A DNA stretch of 64,000 nt from an uncultured Candidatus Melainabacteria bacterium (GCA_934692625.1 CAKUUC010000011.1:17316-81315); one strand, 5' to 3'; shown: positions 16,781 to 25,255, numbered from the stretch's first letter. The notes: generated by a model from the letters alone, not told the origin. Translations and numbers: made by a program.

Positions 16781-17605
16781 ATGAGAAAATGGCGAAAAAC
16801 GGTTGGATATTTGTTATTGCTTGCGATTGCCGTAAGTATGCTTTACCCTTATTGGGCTATGCTTAATCTTTCATTTGTGCCAAATGGTGAGATATTTAAT
16901 CAAGGTGGAAAACTTATTTATTCACCATTGTCATTGGAAAATTATTCAAATGTGTTTGAGAAAATTCCTGTTTGGAAATATTTTGCAAACAGTTTGTTTG
17001 TGGCGTTTGCAACCACTGTCGGACAAGTTTTGATTTCAACACTTGCAGGATACGCTTTTGCAAGGTTGCATTTTAAATTCAGAAATGAATTATTCTTGAT
17101 TGTCCTAGTAACAATGCTTATCCCGCCACAAGTTAATATTATTCCGCTATTTTTTCTAATGCGACTTTTGCATTGGGTAAATACATATCAAGCGTTGATT
17201 TTACCCGGAATGTTTGGCGGATTTGGAATTTTTATGATGCGCCAATATTTTTTATGTTTTCCGAAGGATTTGGAAGAAGCGGCGAAAATTGATGGTTGTA
17301 ATTTGTATGAAACCTTTTTCAAAATCGTAATGCCACTTGCTATGCCTGCTGTTGCAACACTTGCTATTTTTACTTTTGTTACTACGTGGAATAGTTTCTT
17401 GTGGCCGCTGATTGTTACAAATTCAGAGAGTATGCGAACATTACCTGTTGGGCTTGCTATATTTAAGGGTAGTTTTCGAGAAGTTACATTGTGGGGGGAT
17501 TTGCTGGCATGTTCTGCCATTTGCACTTTGCCTGTAATAGGTGTATTTTTGCTGGGGAAAAAGTATTTCATAAGCGATATTTTGCAAGGCGGAGTGAAGG
17601 AATAA
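16781..17605 (+). CDS. Sugar-type ABC transporter permease (MalG/UgpE family), orphan
   Basis: A 274-residue inner-membrane permease with six helices. The EAA loop that docks the ATPase is seen as EEAAKIDGCNLYETFFKIVMPLAMP, and the N-terminus has YPYWAMLNLSF, typical of the MalG-type (CUT1) subunit for carbohydrates or glycerol phosphate. Such permeases need a MalF-like partner, a binding protein and an ATPase, but none is adjacent: the neighbours are a divergent hypothetical gene and a tRNA. The complex must be assembled from genes elsewhere. Substrate unknown. Confidence 0.88.
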   Translation: MRKWRKTVGYLLLLAIAVSMLYPYWAMLNLSFVPNGEIFNQGGKLIYSPLSLENYSNVFEKIPVWKYFANSLFVAFATTVGQVLISTLAGYAFARLHFKFRNELFLIVLVTMLIPPQVNIIPLFFLMRLLHWVNTYQALILPGMFGGFGIFMMRQYFLCFPKDLEEAAKIDGCNLYETFFKIVMPLAMPAVATLAIFTFVTTWNSFLWPLIVTNSESMRTLPVGLAIFKGSFREVTLWGDLLACSAICTLPVIGVFLLGKKYFISDILQGGVKE

Positions 17606-17715
17606 CCCTTGTAAAATCTGCATTTTTGATTCCTTTAGTTGAAATTTTTAAAATAAATAAGAAAAAATGCTTGCATTTTAAATTTTAGCATGTATACTAA
17701 AGAGGTACCCAATAT

Positions 17716-17787
17716 GCGGGGGTAATTCAGTGGTAGAATGCCTCCTTGCCAAGGAGGATGTCGCGAGTTCGAGCCTCGTCTCCCGCT
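17716..17787 (+). tRNA. tRNA-Gly (GCC)
   Basis: A complete 72-base cloverleaf. The acceptor stem pairs GCGGGGG with CTCCCGC, the D arm is TTCAGTGGTAGAA, the anticodon stem-loop is CCTCCTTGCCAAGGAGG with anticodon GCC, and the T loop contains GTTCGAGCC. The discriminator is T and CCA is not encoded. A terminator follows at once. Confidence 0.96.
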
Positions 17788-17791
17788 AATT

Positions 17792-17821
17792 AAAAAGACC
17801 TATCATTTGATAGGTCTTTTT
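17792..17821 (+). terminator. Terminator after tRNA-Gly
   Basis: Stem AAAAAGACCTATC / GATAGGTCTTTTT with a short loop and a T-rich 3 prime side. Confidence 0.9.
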
Positions 17822-18149
17822 AATTAGTAATGATAGAGGGTAATGTGCGTAAGCACAAGCCTCGTTGCTATGACTCTTTGCGAGATTTATCGAGCATTAG
17901 AGGCATAGTACTTACTTGGCTTCCGCTCCATAAAGAGTCAGATTTTTATCTGGCTCTTTATTTATTATGAGCAGAAGTCGGTCTCTCACTCGGGGTTGTT
18001 ACTCAAGCCATTTTCGCAACAAACGAGTTCTACCCACAAGGGGGACGCACCCTCGTAAGGCTCGTGTTGCTCGCCAACGATGGTGCTGAAGCCTCGTTAC
18101 TCGGTGCATAAAGATGATGAACAAAAGTTTATGCTTCATTTTTTATCTA
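17822..18149. other. Non-coding interval, visibly richer in G+C than its surroundings
   Basis: No gene or known RNA is recognised in these 328 bases. It holds a second terminator-like hairpin (17932-17963) and a repeated GCCTCGTT word near 17871 and 18093. The higher G+C and the terminator suggest a structured RNA or a remnant of an inserted element next to the tRNA. Which of these it is cannot be decided by eye. Confidence 0.4.
17932..17963 (+). terminator. Terminator-like hairpin with no gene upstream
   Basis: AAAGAGTCAGA / TCTGGCTCTTT with a six-base loop, then ATTTATT. It would end any transcript reading through 17822-17930. Confidence 0.7.
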
Positions 18150-18181
18150 TAGCAAAACTAAAATTTTCATGTTTTTATATT
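18150..18181 (+). repeat. 32-bp perfect direct repeat, left copy
   Basis: Identical to 19388-19419. It begins TAGCAAAACTAAAATTTTC and lies just before the Kelch-like gene. The spacing between copies is 1,238 bases. Confidence 0.93.
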
Positions 18182-18214
18182 ATACATATTATTATTCAGT
18201 GGTGATGAGAAGTG

Positions 18215-19390
18215 ATGGAAAAAAGGTTTAATTTAATATATATAATTGTAGGATTACTTGTTCTTCTAATATTTGTATTTATATTTATAAAATTTTCAAA
18301 ATATCATTATGGCTATTTTAAAAGGGTTGCGAATTTGCAATTTAATCACCCTGATGCTGATGTAATTAAATTATCTAATAATCAAATTATTATATTAGGA
18401 AATGATATAAAACAGATTCCATCTGAGATATATGATCCTGAAAGTAATGAGGTAAAATATTTTATATTTAAAGATAATTTATTCATTTCTCAACGAGGAT
18501 TAGCTTTAAATGATCACAAAATATTATTAATTAATACCTGCAATCCGATTATATCAAAATGTAATATCAACACATTTTACGATTTTAAAAACAATATTAC
18601 TGTTTACGATCTAAAATCAAAAAAAATAGTAAATAACTATACTTTTAAAAATTTTGACAATTTAATAATAGAAGATTACTTATGCCTGGAAGATGGAAAT
18701 GTATTTTTTATATTAAGTAATCATCAAATAAAACAAGAAGCAGAATATTATTTTTTATTATATGATATTCAAAAAAATAATATTAATATATTACAAAAAC
18801 TTCCAAAGTTATATAGACCTAAAGGCATAAGAATAAATAATGATGAAATTTTAATATTTCAAGATAATTCTACAATTTTAAAATATAATATCAAAAAAAA
18901 TACTTTAATTTCAACAAACAGTAAAACTGCGCTATTTAATTGTTCCTATACTAAGATCGGGAATAAAGTTCTTATATTAGGTACAATTGATAGCAATAAT
19001 AATAAATTTAATCAACTTTATGATATTGATCAAGACAAAATTATTGATACTCCACCAATGCAATTTGATAGAACATATGCAGAATTAAATACATCTGGGA
19101 AAACTAGGTATAGAACTGTTCCAATTAATTCTCATCAAATTCTTATCACTGGTGGGAGAAGAAATCCAAAATCGTATTTCGGTTACAGAGGAATTGATAT
19201 AGATAGTGCAGAAATATATGATATTAATACCAATGCCTTTAAGACTATAGATAAATCTATCTATACACATGATTCTTCTGAACTTATAAAACTTGATAAT
19301 AATAATATTCTATTAATTGGTGGTACAACAAATAAAGCAGGTGGAATTGAGATATTTCAAGTAAAAGAAAAAGGAGAAAAATATGAGTAG
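18215..19390 (+). CDS. Membrane-anchored Kelch-like beta-propeller protein
   Basis: About 391 residues. A single hydrophobic segment near the N-terminus (LIYIIVGLLVLLIFVFIFI) anchors the protein with its bulk probably outside the inner membrane. The rest consists of repeated blades in which a strand ends in a turn such as ILITGGRRNP or ILLIGGTTNKAGG next to AEIYDINT, which is the Kelch repeat pattern. Composition is very A+T-rich with many Asn, Ile and Lys codons, more extreme than flanking genes. ATG 18215 is preferred to the GTG one codon earlier. Perfect 32-bp direct repeats flank it, the right one overlapping its stop codon, which suggests insertion or duplication. Ligand unknown. Confidence 0.7.
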   Translation: MEKRFNLIYIIVGLLVLLIFVFIFIKFSKYHYGYFKRVANLQFNHPDADVIKLSNNQIIILGNDIKQIPSEIYDPESNEVKYFIFKDNLFISQRGLALNDHKILLINTCNPIISKCNINTFYDFKNNITVYDLKSKKIVNNYTFKNFDNLIIEDYLCLEDGNVFFILSNHQIKQEAEYYFLLYDIQKNNINILQKLPKLYRPKGIRINNDEILIFQDNSTILKYNIKKNTLISTNSKTALFNCSYTKIGNKVLILGTIDSNNNKFNQLYDIDQDKIIDTPPMQFDRTYAELNTSGKTRYRTVPINSHQILITGGRRNPKSYFGYRGIDIDSAEIYDINTNAFKTIDKSIYTHDSSELIKLDNNNILLIGGTTNKAGGIEIFQVKEKGEKYE

Positions 19391-19419
19391 CAAAACTAAA
19401 ATTTTCATGTTTTTATATT
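19388..19419 (+). repeat. 32-bp perfect direct repeat, right copy
   Basis: Same 32 bases as 18150-18181; starts in the TAG stop of the Kelch-like gene and precedes the next gene by 21 bases. Each copy therefore lies upstream of a gene and includes A+T-rich promoter-like sequence (TTTTCATG and TATATT). Confidence 0.93.
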
Positions 19420-19440
19420 TACAGTAATTGGGGTAATTTT

Positions 19441-19842
19441 ATGCAAATTCAAAGTATTAGTTCACAAAATCAGTCAAGACAGTCGTTTATGGGGTTGCAT
19501 GTTATAGATATAAAGGTGCAAAAGCTTTTACTGACAAGCTTAAATTCAAAGCAACTCGGCACTTTATCTTCAATAGTAAAAGAACAAGATAATAATTCCA
19601 TTAATATTCTATTAGGTGCAAGTGGAAATCGTCTTCAGGCTTCTCTTCACAGTGCATATAGAATTAAAGATTTTAAAACAGAATATAAACAAATTCCTTT
19701 TATTGAGTCAAAAATGCACTTTATAAAAAGAGTAGTGGCGGTTGCAAACAAGTATAAGCAACAGGTAAAAGATTTTAAAGTGTATAATTTGCCTTGGGGA
19801 TATGATGTATTGGCAGAATGGAAAAAGATAATGAATCTTTAA
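19441..19842 (+). CDS. Hypothetical protein, 133 residues
   Basis: No family recognised. The N-terminus is rich in Ser and Gln (MQIQSISSQNQSRQSFMG), a style also seen in the protein at 23002-23589 (a NNVSFTG segment). The rest is a mixed alpha/beta domain with no membrane segment. A modest site GGGGTAATTTT precedes the ATG. It follows the right copy of the 32-bp repeat, which may carry its promoter. Confidence 0.6.
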   Translation: MQIQSISSQNQSRQSFMGLHVIDIKVQKLLLTSLNSKQLGTLSSIVKEQDNNSINILLGASGNRLQASLHSAYRIKDFKTEYKQIPFIESKMHFIKRVVAVANKYKQQVKDFKVYNLPWGYDVLAEWKKIMNL

Positions 19843-19872
19843 TGAAAAGTTTTGCAATTTTTATTTTTTTTC

Positions 19873-21468
19873 CTACTTAATATAATGATTCAATATACTG
19901 AAATCCCACGGTTTTATATTGTGTTTGGTCAAATCAAAATAAGAAAAAGATTGGGTCAATGGGTGTGCCGCTAGACCATAGTTTGTTTTTTCATAAAGCA
20001 TTTTCTGCCAACGACTGTCCTTATCACCTGAATTTTTATCATACAAAGTTTGCACCCCAAAACGGGTGTTTTCAGAGGAAACTAGATAGTCTATCTCAAA
20101 TGTTGTTTTATCTTTTTTAAATTTTTCAAAATGGTCAAATCCTTCTATTGTGTATATTTTGGGAGGTGTGCCCTTTTTCCCATATTTTTCCATTACCGAA
20201 CTTTTTGAACTAAAACATTTTTCAGGCTCACCTGTTATTGGGCTAGCAATATAAGTATGCAAGGGAATAGATTGGTCTTTGGCTTTTATCGGATATTTTT
20301 CGGAAACGACTTCCACTCCGTCAGGTGTGTAATAATTAATATGTTTAGCGTAAGTACTATTCCTAGTTTTGGCAATCGTTCCTTTTTTAGCTTCTGTTAT
20401 TATATTTTGAGCATAATTATTGATAGACTTGTCATACAAAATTTCAGGGTCAGCAATTTTTTTTACATCATTAAAATAGACTCTCATTTCTTTGGTTATA
20501 CCGTTTTCAACTTTTGTTGTAACCATCGGTAAGCCGTTTTTGTCAGAAATCCTAATATGGTATTGATAGTCTTTGTAATTAAAATCAACAAGTAGTAATT
20601 CTTTGCCATTATTATCTCTAAATTTGATGAAATCTCCAATATCGTTATAAAGACCCTCGTAATCATGGCTAAGTTTTACGCCAGTATTACGGAGAATATC
20701 ACTAAAATCTCTTTTTGACGCTTTTTTATATTGTTCAGAAATCCCTTTAAAATCATAACTTTGTGTACTTGCAATCAAATTTCTGATTAGTTGAGAAGCA
20801 AGAGTCATTCTATCTTTGTCAAGAACCTGTTTAGTTCTTTCGTTTGCAATTTTAGCAAGAACTTCCGGACTCACTTGGGTTGACTGTGCTTGATACGTCC
20901 TTCTTTTTATTGGCTTTTGAGATTCTGTTTTTTGTTGTAGTAGAGCAACTGTTTGTTCTGTTTTTACAGGCTCTTTTGCTTGTTTAACAAGGCTTGTTTG
21001 TGATTCTTTAATAAGTACTTTTTCCGCTTTAGTTTCTTTTGGTTGTTTATGTTTAATCAAACTTGACAAAATATGTGCAATGCCGGCTTTTTGGTTTCTT
21101 ATTTCCGGAGTTAAGCCTATTTTATATGCTTCTTGAACTATGCTTTTGTATTTGTTTAATTTGTTTTGCGCTGAGGTTGCAATTTCTTCAAAATGTTTGG
21201 CTTTAGTTTTAAGCGATTGATTTTCGTTAGTACTTTTTGTAATGTATTCGTCTTTTTGTGCCATTTTTGCTTTTAGCGGTGCTACCGCATCTTCAATACT
21301 TTTCTTTGCAACACTTGCCGCTTCCTCTACCGCTTGTTTTACGGTTGATTCTGCAATACTTAACTTGACTGTTTTAAAAACTTGTTTTTGCCCGAGTTGA
21401 TTTATATATTTTTCTGAAATTTTATTAAACATATTCCCCATTGCAAAAAATATATCATAAAAGTTCAT
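19873..21468 (-). CDS. Hypothetical coiled-coil protein, 531 residues
   Basis: Residues about 35-115 are Ala/Lys/Glu-rich and form a long helix or coiled coil (EEAASVAKKSIEDAVAPLKAK and onward). A Lys/Gln/Thr-rich linker follows (about 140-200), and the last 300 residues look like a globular beta-rich domain with HYTPDGVEVVSEKYP and FEIDYLVSSENTRFG. No signal peptide or known family is evident. The start has no good ribosome site, so an internal ATG (MGNMFNK, residue 10) is possible. Likely lineage-specific. Confidence 0.55.
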   Translation of the reverse strand: MNFYDIFFAMGNMFNKISEKYINQLGQKQVFKTVKLSIAESTVKQAVEEAASVAKKSIEDAVAPLKAKMAQKDEYITKSTNENQSLKTKAKHFEEIATSAQNKLNKYKSIVQEAYKIGLTPEIRNQKAGIAHILSSLIKHKQPKETKAEKVLIKESQTSLVKQAKEPVKTEQTVALLQQKTESQKPIKRRTYQAQSTQVSPEVLAKIANERTKQVLDKDRMTLASQLIRNLIASTQSYDFKGISEQYKKASKRDFSDILRNTGVKLSHDYEGLYNDIGDFIKFRDNNGKELLLVDFNYKDYQYHIRISDKNGLPMVTTKVENGITKEMRVYFNDVKKIADPEILYDKSINNYAQNIITEAKKGTIAKTRNSTYAKHINYYTPDGVEVVSEKYPIKAKDQSIPLHTYIASPITGEPEKCFSSKSSVMEKYGKKGTPPKIYTIEGFDHFEKFKKDKTTFEIDYLVSSENTRFGVQTLYDKNSGDKDSRWQKMLYEKTNYGLAAHPLTQSFSYFDLTKHNIKPWDFSILNHYIK

Positions 21469-21499
21469 TATCTTATTGAATTGTTACTAAAGTTTAAGT

Positions 21500-22255
21500 T
21501 TATTTAACGAAACCATCATTGAATCGGTCAGTCTTTCTTCTGTCCCAATTTACGCCTTGTTTGACGATTTTAGCGGGAGTTCCTGCAAGAATTACATTGC
21601 TCTTGTCAAACATTTTGGTTACAACGGAGCACGCTCCAACAATTGTATTATCAGCAATATGGGCATCTTTCAATATTTTTGTGTGCATACCAAGCCAAAC
21701 ATGATTTCCAATTACGACTTTGTCTTTTGGGGCGTTTAATATTTTTCCTGATTCCACTTCATAGATTGTATGACCATCACTTGTTCTGATATTTATTCCG
21801 TAAGAAAACTGACAATCTTCGCCTATTGAAATCTCGGAATTTGCTTCATCGTGCAACTCCAAGTTACAGCCACAACAAGAAAAATTTTTTCCTATAGCAA
21901 CGCGACTAGAATCTCTTGTTGACATTCCGAAGTTAGAAACATTGTATTTTGTTGTGTCAATTTCTATAAAACAATTATTGCCAAGTGAAAAGTTACAGTT
22001 TTTAAATTTTATCGGTTCATGAATTTTTACAACAGAATTTTTGCCGTTAAAATGAATGTTTAATCCTGCAAATTTTGGTATTGTTTCTTCTTTTCCGTTA
22101 GGTTTTACTAATACAATTTTGTTGCCATTGAGTGAATCTATTTTTTGCGATACTAAATTGTTTTCATTCATTAATTTAGTTCTAATTTGCTGCCGTTTAT
22201 TTTTTGATGGTATAAAACCACAAATTAAATTAACTAAGAACTTCTTAATTCCCAC
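21500..22255 (-). CDS. Acyltransferase of the left-handed beta-helix (hexapeptide) family
   Basis: A 251-residue protein. The C-terminal half shows hexapeptide turns and the acetyltransferase signature VVIGNHVWLGMHTKILKD, then ADNTIVGACSVVTK and VILAGTPAKIVKQGVNW, as in WcaF/NodL/CysE-type O-acetyltransferases. The N-terminal part looks like extra turns of the helix. Such enzymes acetylate sugars, often in surface polysaccharides. The start is a GTG with AAAG before it. It is divergent from a small HTH regulator whose operator-like repeats lie between them, so it may be a regulated target. Confidence 0.85.
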   Translation of the reverse strand: MGIKKFLVNLICGFIPSKNKRQQIRTKLMNENNLVSQKIDSLNGNKIVLVKPNGKEETIPKFAGLNIHFNGKNSVVKIHEPIKFKNCNFSLGNNCFIEIDTTKYNVSNFGMSTRDSSRVAIGKNFSCCGCNLELHDEANSEISIGEDCQFSYGINIRTSDGHTIYEVESGKILNAPKDKVVIGNHVWLGMHTKILKDAHIADNTIVGACSVVTKMFDKSNVILAGTPAKIVKQGVNWDRRKTDRFNDGFVK

Positions 22256-22277
22256 AAGCTTTACCCTTCGGACAAAT

Positions 22278-22318
22278 AGGTCACTGACATGAGTATAAAT
22301 TTAGGTCAAAATAGGTCA
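22278..22318 (+). promoter_or_regulatory. Three AGGTCA direct repeats, probable operator
   Basis: AGGTCA occurs at 22278, 22303 and 22313. The last two are 10 bases apart, one helical turn, and the third is directly before the HTH gene start. This suggests autoregulation and shared control of the divergent acyltransferase. Confidence 0.5.
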
Positions 22319-22319
22319 C

Positions 22320-22529
22320 ATGTCAAGGATTAAACAATTGGGGCAAAATATTGCTAAATATCGAATGAATAAGCATATCTCTCAAGAGAAACTTGCCGAA
22401 ATTGTTGACTTGTCAAGGGAATATATTACACGAGTTGAAAACGGTCAGAAAAATATAAGTCTTAAAAAGTTGTTTGCAATAGCCGATGCGCTTGGGGTTG
22501 GATTTAACCAATTAACAGATTTTGAATAA
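22320..22529 (+). CDS. Small Xre-family HTH regulator
   Basis: A 69-residue protein that is essentially one Cro/C1-type domain: LGQNIAKYRMNKHISQEKLAEIVDLSREYITRVENGQKN then LKKLFAIADALGVG. The recognition helix is LSREYITRVENG. There is no sensor or dimerisation domain. AGGTCA repeats directly upstream are a plausible operator. There is no clear ribosome site; a CAAAAT hexamer lies seven bases before the ATG. Confidence 0.85.
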   Translation: MSRIKQLGQNIAKYRMNKHISQEKLAEIVDLSREYITRVENGQKNISLKKLFAIADALGVGFNQLTDFE

Positions 22530-22542
22530 CTTAACAATCGAA

Positions 22543-22567
22543 AAGCGACTGATTTAATCAGTCGCTT
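22543..22567. terminator. Bidirectional terminator
   Basis: AAGCGACTGATT / AATCAGTCGCTT with a minimal loop, between convergent genes. Confidence 0.8.
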
Positions 22568-22599
22568 ATATATATTTATTAAAATTTTATCGTTAAAAA

Positions 22600-22986
22600 T
22601 TAACTCAAAGCCATCAATGCTTTTACTGAACGAGCATTTTCTTTTACTTCATCATCGAAGCTTTCAGAAGATATTGTATTTTCTAGAATCTTCATAGCTT
22701 CTTCTTTGTTTTCCAATGATAAAAGTTCATTGATTGTGCTCATTGCAACAACTGTTGACATATCATTGATACCTTTTCCTCTGTTAGCAATTACAACTGA
22801 CAATGAATCATGTTCATTTCTTTTAACCAAAGCGCGAGATGTCATTTCTCTAACTTCATCGATTGAAGAATTTGTACCAATTTCTTCCAAAACTGCAACT
22901 GAATCTGGATTAGGGTTAATTGTTAATGATTCAATAATATTGCTTACTTTGTTAAAGTTTTTGTTATTTTTTATATTGTTTTCCAT
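22600..22986 (-). CDS. Hypothetical helical-repeat protein, 128 residues
   Basis: All-helical, with two or three amphipathic helix pairs that resemble HEAT-type repeats (DSVAVLEEIGTNSSIDEVRE, EEAMKILENTISSESFDDEV). No signal peptide. It follows the gene at 23002-23589 by 15 bases, and both have good ribosome sites, so they form a two-gene operon. Function unknown. Confidence 0.6.
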   Translation of the reverse strand: MENNIKNNKNFNKVSNIIESLTINPNPDSVAVLEEIGTNSSIDEVREMTSRALVKRNEHDSLSVVIANRGKGINDMSTVVAMSTINELLSLENKEEAMKILENTISSESFDDEVKENARSVKALMALS

Positions 22987-23001
22987 TTACAATTCTCCTT
23001 C

Positions 23002-23589
23002 TTACGCAGCCTGTACCATATCTGCTTCTAGTGCAGATAATGCTTCTGTGAACATTGGTTTAATTTCTGATTTTGGATCCATTTTAGCCATTTTGTTGAT
23101 TTCTCTTTCTCTTCCGTTTACGAAGAAAGATTTAATATCTCTACCTAAGACATTCTTAGCACCTATAATGGTTCCTTCCATTGAAACTTCTTTATTTAAT
23201 AGGTTTTTAGCACCTTCTAAAGAAACGTTTAGTGAAACTTCTCTGTTACCGATTTCTTGAATTTTGTTCCAAGCACTTACCAAACCTTGTTTCATTCTGT
23301 TTCCAAATTCCATGATACTTTCGATACCTTCAGAGAATTTGTTACCGAAGTCATTCAAAGAACCTACAAATGTAGAATAAATTCTTTTTGAACTTGCTGT
23401 TAAGTTACCTGTGAAACTTACATTGTTATGATTAACCTTTTTGCTTGATTCAAAAACATCTTCTGTCAAAATGTTTTTTTGAAAATTTGAAGCAGCAAAA
23501 GGATTACTTGTTCTTGATGTACTTTGTTCGCTCTTACTTGTATTGAAGATGCGATGACTGATTTGGGTTATTCTTTCTACTGTTGACAT
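23002..23589 (-). CDS. Hypothetical protein, 195 residues
   Basis: A Ser/Asn/Thr-rich N-terminal 60 residues, probably disordered, ending in VNHNNVSFTGNLTASSKR, then a helical region with repeated motifs REVSLNVSLEGAKNLLNKEV and KEVSMEGTIIGAKNVLGRD, an internal duplication of about 20 residues. No signal peptide or known domain. First gene of a two-gene operon. The N-terminal style resembles other orphan proteins in the window. Confidence 0.6.
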   Translation of the reverse strand: MSTVERITQISHRIFNTSKSEQSTSRTSNPFAASNFQKNILTEDVFESSKKVNHNNVSFTGNLTASSKRIYSTFVGSLNDFGNKFSEGIESIMEFGNRMKQGLVSAWNKIQEIGNREVSLNVSLEGAKNLLNKEVSMEGTIIGAKNVLGRDIKSFFVNGREREINKMAKMDPKSEIKPMFTEALSALEADMVQAA

Positions 23590-23673
23590 AATTAAACCTC
23601 TTTCTTAACTATCCACGTTAAGAGTTTATCAATAGATTGTTTTTATTAAATCCACCTTTTGAATGATTTGTGT

Positions 23674-23679
23674 TAAAAT
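23674..23679 (+). promoter_or_regulatory. -10 of mazG, leaderless arrangement
   Basis: TGT-TAAAAT and then six bases before ATG 23686. No ribosome site. This spacing is why I choose 23686 over ATG 23680. Confidence 0.5.
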
Positions 23680-23685
23680 ATGACT

Positions 23686-24462
23686 ATGAATTATAAGAAT
23701 TTGGAAGAATTAATATCTATTATTGCAAAACTCAGAGCGCCGGACGGCTGCCCATGGGATAGGGAACAAACGCACTATTCCCTTCGCCCGAACATGATTG
23801 AAGAAGCGTATGAAGCAGTAGATGCGATAGATGAAAACGACATGCCACACTTAAAAGAAGAATTGGGTGATGTGCTTTTGCAAGTTGTTTTGCATTCTCA
23901 AATCGCAAAAGAAGAAGGCGCATTTGACATTGAAGATGTTGCTCGTGAATTAAATGAAAAACTAATCCACAGACATCCGCATGTCTTTGGTAACGCTAAA
24001 ATCAACAATTCACAAGATGTCCTTAACGCTTGGGATAAATTGAAAGCAGAAGAAAAAACAGAACGAGTTTCTGCAATGGACGGATTATCAAAAAGTCAAG
24101 CCGCGTTGATTGCTGCTCAAAAAATGTCAAAAAGAGCGGTTAAACAAGGCTTTGAATGGGCTTGTGAAGAAGATTTGTACGCTTGTATAAAATCTGAATA
24201 CGAGGAATTTAAACAAGCAAAAGCAGAAGGCGACAAACTTCACATGGAAGATGAGTTTGGAGATATTTTGTTTGCGACTGTTAATCTTGCTCGTTGGAAT
24301 AAAATTGACGCAGAACAGGCTTTGCTAAAGGCTAATAAAAAATTTGAAGCACGTTTTCGCAAAATGGAAGAACTTGCGACAAAACCATTAAAAGAATATT
24401 CACTTGATGAATACGACAAATTATGGAAACAAGCAAAACAAGAATTATTAAAAGGTGAATAA
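23686..24462 (+). CDS. mazG: Nucleoside triphosphate pyrophosphohydrolase MazG
   Basis: 258 residues with two MazG domains. The first has LRAPDGCPWDREQTH and the metal-binding EEAYEAVDA then LKEELGDVLLQVVLHSQIA; the second has EYEEFKQA and EDEFGDILFATVNLARW. The enzyme hydrolyses NTPs and dNTPs to the monophosphate and cleans abnormal nucleotides. folE2 follows eight bases downstream, giving a small nucleotide/GTP-use operon. Length is normal for E. coli-type MazG (263). Confidence 0.95.
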   Translation: MNYKNLEELISIIAKLRAPDGCPWDREQTHYSLRPNMIEEAYEAVDAIDENDMPHLKEELGDVLLQVVLHSQIAKEEGAFDIEDVARELNEKLIHRHPHVFGNAKINNSQDVLNAWDKLKAEEKTERVSAMDGLSKSQAALIAAQKMSKRAVKQGFEWACEEDLYACIKSEYEEFKQAKAEGDKLHMEDEFGDILFATVNLARWNKIDAEQALLKANKKFEARFRKMEELATKPLKEYSLDEYDKLWKQAKQELLKGE

Positions 24463-24469
24463 ATAAGTT

Positions 24470-25255
24470 ATGAAAGACGTACAAAATACACAAGATAACA
24501 GAAACGTAGATATACAAAAGGTCGGAATTAAACATGTTGAATTACCTTTGATAATTCAACGCAAGAACAATTCAGACCAAATCGTGTCAGCGCACGCCAG
24601 AGTTTGCGTTTCTCTTCCGAGAAATTACAAAGGTACTCACATGAGCAGATTTATTGAAACTCTGAACGAATGGAGTACTAAAAATCTTTTAGGCGTTGAT
24701 ATAAAAGGTTGTATTGAAAAAATAATAAAGAAACTTCATGCGCAAAGCGGTGAATTAGAATTTAATTTTAAATACTTCATAAATAAAAAATCACCGGTTA
24801 CAAAATTATCCGCTCCAATGTGTTATGATTGTTCATTTGAAGGCAGAATAAATGAGCAAGATGGTTACAAATTTATACTTGGGGTAAAAGTTCCTGTAAC
24901 GACATTGTGTCCGTGTTCTAAAGAGATATCAGAAAATGGTGCGCATAATCAAAGAGCAATAATTTCTGTAAAAATATCTTACGATGAGACAGAACAAGTT
25001 TGGCTTGAAGATTTGATTGAATTGATTGAATCTTGCGCATCTTGTCCTGTTTATCCGCTTTTGAAACGTCAAGACGAAAAGTTTGTGACTGAAAAAGCCT
25101 GGGATAATCCAAAATTTGTGGAAGATGTTTTGCGTGATGTTGTTGTGAAACTTCGAAATCACCCAGTCGTAAAAGAATTTGAAGTCGATTGTGAAGCGTT
25201 TGAAAGTATTCATAATCACTCGGCTTGGGCATACCAACAAGAGGTGAAAGCATAA
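24470..25255 (+). CDS. folE2: GTP cyclohydrolase FolE2
   Basis: A 261-residue member of the FolE2/MptA family (COG1469): HVELPLIIQRKN, ARVCVSLPRNYKGTHMSRF, and the metal and active-site segment VPVTTLCPCSKEIS followed by GAHNQRA. It converts GTP to 7,8-dihydroneopterin triphosphate, the first step of folate and of queuosine-type pathways, and is the zinc-sparing alternative to FolE. The close spacing to mazG implies co-transcription. The stop is followed by a degenerate repeat module. Confidence 0.94.
   Translation: MKDVQNTQDNRNVDIQKVGIKHVELPLIIQRKNNSDQIVSAHARVCVSLPRNYKGTHMSRFIETLNEWSTKNLLGVDIKGCIEKIIKKLHAQSGELEFNFKYFINKKSPVTKLSAPMCYDCSFEGRINEQDGYKFILGVKVPVTTLCPCSKEISENGAHNQRAIISVKISYDETEQVWLEDLIELIESCASCPVYPLLKRQDEKFVTEKAWDNPKFVEDVLRDVVVKLRNHPVVKEFEVDCEAFESIHNHSAWAYQQEVKA

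Noticed and set aside
17708..19420. Integrated genetic element using tRNA-Gly as attachment site
   Set aside because: No integrase, no repeat of the tRNA 3 prime end downstream, and the 32-bp repeats are unrelated to the tRNA sequence.
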